Origin: Flaveria trinervia
Lineage: Eukaryota; Streptophyta; Magnoliopsida; Asterales; Asteraceae
Reading direction: 5' to 3'
NCBI GenBank assembly: GCA_025506515.1
Contig: JACCIX010001234.1
Location: 114,409-178,408, forward strand
DNA length: 64,000 nucleotides
The notes beneath the pieces are model-generated. The model saw nothing but the letters and a program-made list of their open reading frames with translations. It made no database searches and was not told the DNA's origin. The translations under genes were made by a program, and so were the position numbers. Positions 34,218 through 45,234 of this stretch are shown here, one piece after another; the stretch's first letter is position 1; the number at the start of each line of letters is the position of its first letter.

Positions 34218-36642
34218 TATAACATCCACCGAATTTCAAAATTATGAAACCAAACCCGAACTCACTTTGAACTTTCATACAATAAAATTTTATTATTTAA
34301 AAATTTTATTATTTATTTTATTGAATCAAACGCGTTAAATGTGCAATTCAAGCAATATTGAAAACTGTTTTATTCATTTTATCATTTAAACAAAGAATAA
34401 TAATTTATTCATTTATAAATAAATATTTTCATAAAAGTATAAATCTTTATTTATCATTTTACAATAAATAACTAAATGAAAAAGACTTATTAAAACTTAT
34501 AAAGTTATAAAATGAATTTTAATGAACTTATAAAGTTTTACTAGTAAATATGGATTTTAAATATTGAAAATAAATAATCAAATATAAAATTACAAGTTTT
34601 ATAAAAGTTATAAAGATTTTATAAGAAATAAGTGATTAAATTAAAATTAAGGTTTTAATAAATTAAAAGTTTAAATTGTAATTATTCTTTTATCTATTTT
34701 TTATTTAATCTTATATTTATTTCAAAATCATAACCCCCTTTTAAAAGACTTATAACTCACCATTAACACCATTCATAACCTCCTCCTAACCTCAACTATA
34801 AAAACAATGCTTAGGTCTCACTTTTCATTTGCTCATTCTCTAAAAATCTCTCACACAAACCTTTCATCATCCTTAGGTTATAATCATTTTCAAGAATTTT
34901 CTTTTACAAGTAGTTTCAAGAATATTCTAATACTAAGGTAATCTTATATTTCTTTTATATTATACATTTCTATATTGTTTAAATCATCCTAACATCTAAT
35001 TTTTCTCATGACTTTATGTTCTTACTTTAATTCTTTCTTCTACTAAATCTCTTTTAATTAGATTCATTATCATTTCATCATTAACTTTCTAACATTCACT
35101 ACTCTTATAACAATCACTAACATTCCTAAATCAAGCTAAAAACACACTAACGTAGACAAAGAATCTCGTTTGCATATGGACGGCTATGCCGCCATATTCG
35201 GTTATTCCAGAAGATTATTTCCCTAAGTGATGGCTATGCTGAAGTCTTGGAATATTTTTATATAACTCAAATGAAGTCTAATATATCATATATCAACATA
35301 ATAAATTTGTTCTAACCCGTTTCATGCTTTAACGATTTTAAAAGTGCACTTAAGTGCCTTACTATAATTTTGGTAGAATATAATCTGACTTCAACCAACC
35401 ATAACTTGATCATAAGAAACTAAATTTGAGTAAACTCAGACTCCAATATTAATTTCATTGAATTATCTTTTTAATGATAGTTTATACGTCTTCAAACTCA
35501 ATCGGACGACTCAACAATAACCTTCACAAGATAAGTGCGCATTTCAGCACCTTCTGTTTTGTTCTAATGTTTTGACCTGTTTACAGATCTTTTCATAAAA
35601 ATATTTCTGAATAAAAGTTGTCCATTTAAATTTTTATAATTTTATAAAACCGTTTTCTATTTTAAAAACTTGTTTAAACACGTATCAAACATTCTGTCCA
35701 TAATCTAAAATTGGTATAATAATCGTTTTTCAGTTTACCTTTTGCTTATTGGCTTTCCTAAGCGTCTTAACTTTTTGTAATGAATTCTGACATTAAGTTA
35801 TTGTTTTTTATTATTTAGGACATTACCTTTGACTCTTGACATCCAAGTTTTCTTATGTACTCTACAACCATCACTATACTTGTGAGTTTCCCATTTGAGT
35901 TCTCCATGCCCCATTTTTATTTTGTTTCACACCTTTTGGGGTGAAACATGTTAACCTTATAAACATACACTTGTAAACATCTTAATACTTGTAAATGCAC
36001 TTCCAATTCATCTTTACTTTTTGTCATGGTTATTGATATTACCGTGAGTGTTATATGAGATACATTATACGTTAACAATCATTAACTATTGCTAGCTTGG
36101 CGACGTCATAGATCTATGGGCCTAACAAGCCTATTTGGTGCTAAAGCCGATGTATTGCGGCTCCTAATGACATATGACTTGTTTATCATTGGAACCAAGT
36201 ACACTTAGCCAATCGTTATAAACTTATAATCTTAATCTTAGTCGAGGTTTGATTGTAGCTATATGTGTTCTATAAACTTACATAATTCATAACCATTGAC
36301 ATGAATTGCTACTTGTAAATCTTTATATATATATATATATATATCATGCTTAAGCCATGGAAACTCACCAACTTTTAAAGTTGACCTTTTATTTTTAACA
36401 TGTTTCAGGATTGCTACTTGAGGAACTCATTTTGATCATATAGGACTTGGACTTAGTTTAATTAAACATCTTATGTTGTTGTTTATATCTTTTGTGGTAG
36501 TGTAATGATTTAATTGTCTTGTAATGTTCAATGAAAAATGATATTTAATATTATTATTTCAATTAATTTAGTTCCATGTGCTATGAGCAATCGTTTCACA
36601 TTCGTCCGCCTTGACAATTCTGTCGTTGGTCGGGGTGTGACA
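34218..36642 (+). repeat. R+ 3' LTR, full length (2.43 kb)
   Basis: Begins TATAACATCC (mutated from TGTAACATCC, as seen in R-) and ends GGGGTGTGACA. It is AT-rich and non-coding. It has a TATAAAAAC box near 34797-34805, a leader-like block with TCTCTAAAAATCTCTCACAC, a donor-like CTAAGGTAATCT near 34933 and an acceptor-like TTTTTATTATTTAG near 35806-35819. This copy holds the empty Helitron site and is the reference used here to read the R- fragments. Confidence 0.85.
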
Positions 36643-36688
36643 AGCTGCTTGACGAGTATTACACAATGACATGGTCAGAATTAAATAA
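36643..36688. other. Unassigned flank between R+ and E
   Basis: 46 bases (AGCTGCTTGACGAG ... TTAAATAA) belonging to neither element. This is the only stretch of possible older host sequence in the window, and too short to identify. The last five bases, AATAA, are the expected target duplication of E. Confidence 0.6.
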
Positions 36689-37374
36689 TGTAATGCCCCA
36701 TTCGCGGGACGCTTACAGCTGGTGATTCATCACACGTAAAACATATACTTTACATTTATTCATCAAAACATTGCAGCGGAAAACATAAAACAAATGGCAT
36801 TTCATTTCATCCTAAAAACTTTTGCAAAATAATACATCGTTTGTCAATTACAAAATTACATTGTTGTATTACATCACAAAAGCCTTAATTAAATGGATGC
36901 CATCCAAAAGAGCTGAGTAGCCGCCTCGTGCCATCCTCAGCAACGTTTACCTGCCACCTGAAAACGTATAAAAGTCAGCGTCGATGAGTGAGTTCTAGTT
37001 TTACAAATAAACATACATAAATCGTTACTTATCTCTTTACAGAGTCCATACTATATGTTTCATATGTTCGTGGTCATACATCATACGTACATACAAATAA
37101 TATCATTATTATCTTCCATTACGTTCATTAATCTCGTTCATTCGTTACATCTTGTGACATGTACATACCCTGAACATTGTGCACGAAGCTGGTTACTAGG
37201 CCTGAGGTCTATCATAGACCCTAAACATTGTGCACGAAGCTACTCCAGTACTTGGGGCAAGTACATTCATCATTCATCTTTTCTTTTCATTCCGGATCAT
37301 GCCATATGCTATACCCCGAACATTGTGCACGAAGCTGGTTACTGGGCCTGAGGTCTATCATAGACCCCGAACAT
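36689..37374 (-). repeat. E 3' LTR, part 1
   Basis: Starts (plus) TGTAATGCCCCATTCGCGGG and matches 18765-19440 of C1. It contains the CGAACATTGTGCACGAAGC duplicated block. It ends with AACAT at 37370-37374, the target duplication of F. Confidence 0.88.
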
Positions 37375-38121
37375 TGTTGGACCAAAAGAACCTATGAGCC
37401 TGATCAGAAAAACTTCTAAGTCCCACAGACATTACAACTGCTGAAGAAGATTACAACAGCTGAAGACATCAGCTGATTACAAGGTCTGAAGACAAAGTCT
37501 GAAGACAAAATCTGAAGACTTCTACTGAAGACAAAGTCTGAAAGTAAAGTACCGAAGACAAAGTCTGAAAGTAAAGTACTGAAGACAAAGTATGAAAGTA
37601 AAGTACTGAAGAAAAAGTCTGAAAGTAAAGTAATGAAGACAAAGACTGAAGACCAGAGTGATCAGTAGTTGTCACAACAGCTGAAGTTATTAACTTCAGT
37701 AGTTGTGATGGTTTTCCTTTCAGTACTTGTAATTTACTTTTTAGTAGTTTATAGTTTCAGTGGTTAGTTCAGTAGTTTTATGTTTTTGTACTTAAGCATT
37801 CTCTGAGATGTAATCAGTAGTTGAGAACATTCTCAGTAGTTTGTATAGTTTCAGTAGTTTGAATAATTCTGTTAGATGTCACTATCAAGTGACATCAGCA
37901 GACGTCACATATCCTATATAAGGAATGTTGACCTAGTTGTAATGTGTGACATTGAGCCACCGCGAAAGTATACAAATGAAATATTCTTTTGCAAATTCTC
38001 TATTTCTATAACCGTGTATGTTACATTGAATATCAATTGTGTTCTTGTGAATTGTTTAATTCGTTGTTCGAATTCCGCTGCAATACTCTCTAATAATCAA
38101 CTTAGATCACTGATCCTAACA
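37375..38121 (+). repeat. 5' LTR of element F (747 bp)
   Basis: TGTTGGACC to CCTAACA. CTGAAAGTAAAGTACTGAAG repeats lie at about 37520-37640, a CTGAAGTTATTAACTTCAG palindrome at about 37680-37698 and TATA CTATATAAGG at 37914-37923. It is 35 bp longer than the 3' LTR because of repeat copy number. Confidence 0.92.
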
Positions 38122-38123
38122 AA

Positions 38124-38135
38124 TGGTATCAGAAG
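38124..38135 (+). other. Primer binding site of element F
   Basis: TGGTATCAGAAG two bases after the 5' LTR, matching the start of the initiator tRNA-Met primer site. Confidence 0.85.
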
Positions 38136-38346
38136 TTAATCATTGATCGATCTAACAATTGATCATTGAAACTGCTATTCGATATCTAAGTTTGATTGAA
38201 TTAGCATACTTGCAAGAATTGGTTATAGATCATTGAATTTCTGCTGCTTTCGTTATCTGCTTTGAGTTTTTTCTCTGGTTCATATTGAGTTTGTTGTGTT
38301 TTGCACTAAATCAGTTAAAACTTAATTGAATTTGGTTAATCTGAGA

Positions 38347-40990
38347 ATGAGTACTCCTTCTAATGACCCTCACAATACCGGTTCCTCAACCAAGCCTCCG
38401 ATGCTGGTTAGGACTGAGTATAACATATGGCAACGAAGAATGCTTCATCACCTGTCTGTTAACAGTTCAGGTTGTTGGACATCTGTGGTACATGGTCCAC
38501 ACAAGCCTATGGTGAACAATCCGGAAACCAACCAAATGGTTCCGAAGAGAAGGAATAATACTCAGATGAGGATCGAAAACTGTTTGAGATTGATGCTAAA
38601 GCGCATGGAATTCTGGCCATGGCACTGCCGAATGAAATCTATTCTGGTCTTATGCATCATGAAACTGCTCATGACCTTGAAATGCATTGAAGGAACAATT
38701 TGGTTGAACAGATGAGGTCTTAGCAAACAACAGAGAATCCTTGCCCAACAATATGAGACATTCTCTCATAGGAAGGGTGAGACACTGACTCAACAGTTTG
38801 AGCGTTTTTCTGTTTGATCTCTGAGCTGAAAATGGTCAAACATGAATACACTAATAGCCAGATGAACAATAGATTCCTCAGATCACTGCCTGAGAGATGG
38901 GACACATATACCATTGTCCTACGCTCCAGTGCAAATTGATAGCCTATCTCTCACCCAACTCCATGGGAAACTGCTTACATTTGAAATAGAGATAGAGCAG
39001 AAAAGGAAACTGGCATCATCAAGAAAGCTCACTAATGACTTTGTACCAGGGAACACTACATGGTTGGTCATAAGTCAGAATATGCTGCATCAGAAAGCAT
39101 TATGATGAGCATATAGATTTCTCTTTAAACAGTCTGATCATGCATTTGTTAGTGTTAATAGTCAGTCAGGCTGTAATAGTGACAATTTGTGCTTCATGAT
39201 GGATGATTTGAAGGTATTGCTGATGATGACTTAAAAGAGATGGATATTCTGAGCCAAATGGCCATGATTAATATCAGATCTCAAAAGTTCTACAAGAGAA
39301 CTGGTAGGAAATTTCCAGGACTCTCTGGCAAACCAAAATTGGTTTTGACAAGAGTAAGTTGAGGTGTCACAAATGCCACAGGCTTGGACATTTGCAAGGG
39401 AGTGTAGATCATCTGGATCTAATCCTCTGCACCCATTGTGACTTTTCCAAGCAATAGTCCACAAAACAGAGGGCAACATCCTGCTAGTCCTGGTCATCAT
39501 CACACCTATATCTCCTGCATTTTTGTCCCTCAGGGTCCAATGTCATATCCATATCCCTGCAATACATGCCACACCCAAATCCGGTTCAAGTTCCTATTGC
39601 ACAACAACCTCAAGCCCTACCTGAGCCTCTACCATCTCAATCATCTCAATCACAACCTCATCACAGCTTCTTCACCCCTGGTATTGTTGACTGGAGCAGT
39701 TTACCAGATGATCTTTCTGGTAATGAGCATTATTTGCTGGTGATGGTCAACATGGTGGTGAACATCCTTTTGGGAATCTAGCTCTCATGGCCCTGGAATC
39801 TACTGATAGTTCATGCTCCAATGCATCTTCATCACAGGTAACCCAGGTATCCTCTAAGGCTAAGGCCAAGCTATGTTCTGAATCTTGCATAGCTGCATTT
39901 ATCTCTATTAGAGAGGCAAATGTAGCTTTAATAAATCAAAATCTAGAGCTTGAGCAACCCTTTCCAAAAGAAAAGCTGAATATGAGTCTGTCCTTAAGGA
40001 TAAAGATGATGAGATTTATAAGCTTAAATGCCATTAAATGATGAAAATGCTAAGCTAGAGGTCATTCTTGAGAACCATAGAGATCTCAAAAAAAACTCGC
40101 AGTTACCCAAGTGGAGTGTGAACGTTGGGTATCATCCCGCAAGGGATTTGAATGCTTCTCAGCAAGCAAACTGCTTCGAATGTGAAGTTTGGTATAGGTT
40201 ACAACATCACATTGCACCACCTACAGATTTTACTCCAAAATCAATAGTAAAAAGGTGAAGGTGAAAGTGATTTCCAAACCACATCATCATGTGTATCATC
40301 CTCAAAAGATCTCCCAAATCAGAGGATGAAATCAGTGTTGACATCTCAGCAAATCAATTGCCTGATGAGTTAACTACTGATAAGCAATGAAGCTGAGTAC
40401 CTCAGATGTTGTCCCTCAAAGTACCTCAAGTACTAAAGGGCAAATCACAACATCTGAAAAGAATTTCAAATCAGCTGAAATAAAAGGATTAACAACTGCT
40501 AAGGAATCTATCGTACGGTCTTTAGGACTGATAGAGAACAGCTGAAGAACAAGTCTTCAGTTGTTACAGATCCTTCTGTACTTAAAACAAGTACTGAAAG
40601 GAGGAAAGTACTGAAGATCACACCTTCAGTAGTTTCCACTTCAGCAGTTGATCAATCCAAGATGAAGAACAAGCCATGTGACATATGTGGTAAGTTCAAT
40701 CATCTTTCTGATGAATGTTGGTACAAAAAGGGTTCCAAACTCAACAAAGATAAGCTCATTAAAAAGTAGATGGAAGAAATGAAAAATGAGTTTGAGACCA
40801 AGTTTTGTACCACAGTGATTCAATTTGATAAACCCAAGGCTTCATCCAAATCCAAAAAGAAGGATAGAGTTTATCATAAAACAGCTGATAGTGTTCCTCA
40901 TGATAAACATCAGACTAAGTCTATAAATTTCAAGGAGGAAATGGTGGGTCACAAGAACTCATCAAAACAAGTACTGATGTGTCACAAGCG
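38347..40990 (+). pseudogene. Copia Gag region (F), frameshifted
   Basis: The ATG at 38347 begins MSTPSNDPHNTGSS and reads on without the early break seen in B. The Gag core has WQRRMLHHLSVN. Breaks follow near 38552, 38680, 38815, 38935, 39085 and 39190. The first knuckle is still recognisable at 39365-39410 (CHKCHRLGH, then a one-base loss near 39390). The second is intact at about 40678-40719 (CDICGKFNHLSDEC). The Lys/Ser-rich stretch between them (39840-40640) is in several frames. Losses near 39331, 39390 and 39423 are each one base in a short run when compared with B. Confidence 0.83.
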
Positions 40991-41251
40991 CTAAAAGCTT
41001 TAGCTACAAATCAGACACAACTTGTTATGATGGTTCATCATTTGTTGGGGAGAGTTAACCAACTTGATGCACCTATGATCAAACCACTGAAAGGTATTCC
41101 AAGCCCAATTCCAAGGAATCCATTTCAGCATCATCTCCACCTTCATCACCTGTTAATCATAAGAAACAAGTTATGGTTAAATCTGTTGATGAAAACAGAC
41201 CCAAAACCAAAAAGGTTTGGGTCTCAAAACCTAACTAGTTCCTTGTGCTGA

Positions 41252-42560
41252 ATGCAGGGTTCTTCAGCATGCCAAAGTAGCATCTGGTATGTAGACAGTG
41301 GAGGATCTATGCATATGACTGGAAGCAGTCTCTTCTTAATGACTATTCTCAAGGAAAGAAGGGATTTGTTTCATTTGGAAATGATGCTAAGGGTTACATC
41401 ATTAGGAAAGGATATGTGTCAAATGGGAGAAATCAAATTTGATGATGTTAACCATCTGGAGAATCTCAAGTATAATCTACTGAGTGTCAGTCAGATGTGT
41501 GATAAAGGGCATGTTGCACTTTTCACAAGCCAGAACTGCAGAATTATGTCTTCCACAGTTCTGAGGCTGATTGACAAGGTATTGGATGAACATACTCTCC
41601 TGAAAGCCAACAGGATTGGAAGAGTATATGCCTGGATTTGTCAAAGAAGATTTATTTGAAGGGTCATCCTTGCCTGTTCTCCAAAGCCTCTCCTCAGGAA
41701 TCTAAACTGTGGCACAGACGGCTAGGTCATGTAAATCTCAAAAACATGAATCAGCTGATCCACAATAGTTTAGTGAGAGTTTACCAATAAAGGAGTTCCA
41801 ATGTGATGAAACCTGTACTGCTTGTTTGAAAGGAAAACAGCACAAAGTCTCATTCCCTCCTATTGAAGAACCTAAGTCCACTGCCTGCTTGCAGTTACTG
41901 CACATGGATCTATTTGGTCCTGTGAGAGTGATGAGCATGGCCAAGAAGAAATACTGTCTGGTATTGTGGATAATTACTCCAGATTTGTATGGACTTTCTT
42001 CTTGCATTCAAAGGATGAGGTTGCTCAGACGATTATAAACTTTGTGTTGTATGTTGAGAAGCAGTATTCCCTATCAGTCAAGTGTATAAGAAGTGATAAT
42101 GGAACAGAATTTAGAAACCATACACTTGATGATTTTTATCTCAAAGGGAATCAAGAGGCAGTTTAGCATCCCAAGGACTCCAGAACAAAATGGAGTAGTG
42201 GAGAGAAAGAACAGGACTCTAATGGAGCTGCAAGGTCCATGTGGGCTGACTCTGGTTTGCCATTGACCTTTTGGGCTGAAGCTGTCAACACAGCTTGCTA
42301 TGTGCAGATAGAGTTTTAGTAAATCAGAGGTTGATGAAGACTCCATATGAAGTTCTACATCATTTGGCTCCTCTAATTTCTTTCTTCAAAGCCTTCATAT
42401 GTCCTTGTTTCATTCTCAACACAAAGGATCAACTCCATAAATTTGATCCTAAGGTGGATGCAGGGTATTTTGTAGGTTATTCATCCACATGCAAGGCTTA
42501 CAGAGTCTTCAACTGCAGAACAAAGATAGTTCAAGAAACCTGCATGTGAAGTTCAATGAA
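41252..42560 (+). pseudogene. Copia protease and integrase (F)
   Basis: Protease: SIWYVDSGGSMHMTGS with the catalytic DSG at about 41290-41300; the block KYNLLSVSQMCDKG follows. Integrase: WHRRLGHVNLKN, then CTACLKGKQH (zinc domain), HMDLFGP, SDNGTEF and EQNGVVERKNRT (catalytic D, D, E) and FWAEAVNTACY. Breaks lie near 41325, 41630, 41782, 41960, 42145, 42222, 42307 and 42535. The gene order and motifs match B at 9726-11380. The linker to RT (42560-42840) keeps an acidic DDDD-type run. Confidence 0.85.
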
Positions 42561-42839
42561 TCTCCTAAGGATAAAATCCACAAAATCCTGTGGAGTTGTT
42601 TGATCTGGACATACTGCAATATGTTCCCTATCAACCTCCAGCTGTTGCAGATCATGTGAATAAATCATCTTCTACAGCAAGTCTCCACCTGGTGGTACTG
42701 AAGATGATGATGATATCAGTACTCACCTTTTCAAGTTTAGTGATCAACTGCATGATTCCACTAAACTGATGTTCCTGTAGCTTCAGTAGCTCCATCCACA
42801 ACAAATGCTGATGAGATTTCTGACTCCTCTACATCATTT

Positions 42840-44557
42840 GAATTGCCATCTCATACTTGGTTTCAAAAGTCTGGATCAACATCTATTGCTGCTAAACCTG
42901 CTACAAACACTTGCACTGATCTTATAGTGTACCAAGAGCTGAAGAATCACCCCATGTCTCAAATCATTGGTGATATCAATGCTGGTGTCTCAACTAGAAG
43001 TCAATTGTCCAACTTCTGCTTCTATGCTCTCTTCATCAGTCAGCTAGAGCGAAAGACCTATCATGTTGCTTTAAGAGACAATGGATGGGTTGAAGCCATG
43101 CAGCTTGAGCTACTTCAGTTCAAAAAGCAGCAAGTGTGGGAACTGGTTCCTCTACCCCCATGTAAGTGTGCAATAGGCACTAAATGGGTGTTTAGGAATA
43201 AAATGATGAAAATGGGCTTATTGTCAAGAACAAGGCTAGATTGGTTGTACAAGGGTTTCACAAGAAGAAGGTATTGATTATGATGAAACCTTGCCCCTGT
43301 AGCCAAACCGGAGGCAATTAGATTGTTCTTAGCCTATGCTGCATTCCACAATCTTAATTTTTTTCAATGGATGTCAAAAGTGCCTTCTTATATGGAAAAT
43401 AAAAGAAGACGTTTATGTGTGTCAACCACCAGGTTTTGAGGACAATAAACATCCTGATTGGGTGTATAAACTTGATAAGGCTCTTTATGGGTTGAAACAA
43501 GCTCCTAGAGCCTGGTATGAAACACTTTCAAATTTTCTTCTTCAAAATATTCACTAGAGGCTCCATAGATAAAACTTGTTTATTAAGAAAGTGGATCAGC
43601 ATAAGCTACTTGTTCAAATTTATGTTGATGATAATTTTTGCATCCTCTAATCCTCAGTTGTGTGATGAGTTTACAAGTTAATGAAGCAAAAGTTTGAAAT
43701 GAGTGCAATGGGAGAATTACAGTTCTTTTTAGGCTTGCAAATCAAACAAAAGGCTGATGGAACCTTCATTCATCAAACAAAATATACAAAAAATCTTTTG
43801 AATAAGTTTGATTTACAAAACTGTAAGCCCTGTTCTACTCCCATGTGCAACACCACACAAGTGGATGTCAGAAAGGTAAAGCTGTTGATGAAACATTTTA
43901 CAGATGTATGATTGGGTCCTTGATGTACTTAACAGCTTCTAGACTAGATATTATGTTTGCAATGTGTGTTTGTGCTAGATTTCAGGCTGCTCCTAAAGAG
44001 TCTCATTTGATTGCAGTCAAGAGGATCTTTAGATATCTGCAAGGTACACAATCACTAGGTCTTTGGTATTCCACTGGACACTCTTGCAAATTAGTTGCTT
44101 TTTCTGATAGTGACTATGCAGGGTGTAAGTTAACCAGAAAGTCAACTTCTGGTGGATGTCAATTCCTAGGCAACTTTTTGATTTCTTGGCAGAGTAAGAA
44201 AAAAACAATTGTTGCTACATCCACTGCTGAAGCAGAGTACATTGCTGCTGCAAGTTGTATATCTTAGGTACTCTGGCTTCAGAACCAATTATTGGATTAT
44301 GGCATTATAGAGACTAAGACTCCATTGTTAATGGATAGTGCTTCAGCTCTGTGTATTGTCAAGAATCCAGTCCAGCATTCTAGGACCAAACATATAGAGA
44401 TCAGACACCATTTTATTAGGATTGTTTTGAAAAAGGTCTGGTTGATCCAAAGTTTTTGCCAAGTGCTGATGAGCTTGCAGATATATTTACTAAGCCTTTG
44501 GATAGTTCAACTTTCCAAAACCTTATGTTAAGGCTTGGTATGCTGCAGCTAGAATAA
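42840..44557 (+). pseudogene. Copia reverse transcriptase and RNase H (F)
   Basis: The RT N-terminus reads WELVPLPPCKCAIGTKWVF near 43138-43190, then VYKLDKALYGLKQAPRAWYE near 43460-43520, the region of the catalytic DD near 43622-43640 (shifted by one base) and GELQFFLGLQIKQ. RNase H is at about 44090-44557 with SDSDYAG, TSTAEAEYIAAASC (the Glu that A has lost is present) and HIEIRHHFI. A TAG at 44266-44268 and one-base losses near 43203, 43290, 43400, 43550, 43676 and 44420 break it. The stop TAA is at 44555-44557. Confidence 0.87.
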
Positions 44558-45168
44558 GTGACAACTACTGATGATTTCAGTAACAAGTACTGAAGATCAT
44601 TAGTACACATGTCACAAATAAGTACTGATAAGTTTTATTCACAGTTGATTTAATAACTACTGAAGAATAAATTACTTTAAAAAGTACTGTACTTTCTGTT
44701 AAAAAAAACTGATGCAGCTACAACTACTGATGTAGTCATAACTACTGATGTCAGTAAAAACATATAAGTACTGATGTCCTATGAAACAACTGAAAACAGC
44801 TAAAAAGTCTGATGAGTAAGTGTTGAGGATAGTAGAAACAGCTGAAAGGCTATGGATTGACGAAAACTACTGATGAGAATTTTCTCTTCAGTCGTTTCCA
44901 CAAACTGCTGTTTCACCTTAAACAGCTGATGACAAAACCATGTCTTCAGTAGTTTCACAACTACTGATGACTAACCCAAGTCTTCAATTGTTTCTTACAC
45001 CTGAAGACAAACCAAGGTTTTCAGTAGTTTCATAACTACTGATGACTAAAACCAAGTCTTCAGTTGTTTTCAAATGTCTGATAGTTAAAACCAAGTCTTC
45101 AGTTGTTTTCAAACAACTGATGACAACACCAAAAATTTCAGTCGTTTTCTTTTTAGCCTTTTCTTACC
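44558..45168 (+). repeat. Hairpin-rich spacer between pol and post-pol gene (F)
   Basis: About 610 bases without a gene, closely related to 480-1003 of A. Inverted GTCTTCAGTAGTTT and AACTACTGATGACT pairs occur at about 44940-44975 and 45020-45060. Tandem CAACTACTGATGTAGT segments lie near 44715-44760. Confidence 0.73.
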
Positions 45169-45234
45169 CATAAATACCTGCAGTTATAGTCGAACGTTTC
45201 ATTTGCCGTTTTCTATCCTTTCTCTCTCTCAACA
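45169..45234 (+). promoter_or_regulatory. Putative internal promoter of post-pol gene (F)
   Basis: CATAAATA at 45169-45176, then a short leader ending TTTCTCTCTCTCAACA before ATGG at 45235. TATA-to-ATG distance is 65 bases, against 64 in A. Confidence 0.55.

Larger units (their letters stand above)
32209..36642 (+). mobile_element. R+ gypsy-like element without coding core
   Basis: Plus-strand LTR element: partial 5' LTR (32209-32993), PBS, 1.2 kb of internal sequence, PPT and full 3' LTR (34218-36642). No gag or pol domain can be read on either strand of the interior, so it is a large non-autonomous or deleted derivative. Its 5' LTR begins only at the position equivalent to about 35835, exactly where the R- LTR starts in the opposite direction, so R- probably inserted into it. 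The last internal bases (GGGACAAAATTTCTTAAAG) resemble the end of chromovirus pol, which suggests a deletion derivative. Confidence 0.78.

Noticed and set aside
36643..36688. Host gene fragment between R+ and E
   Set aside because: Only 46 bases; nothing recognisable can be read.
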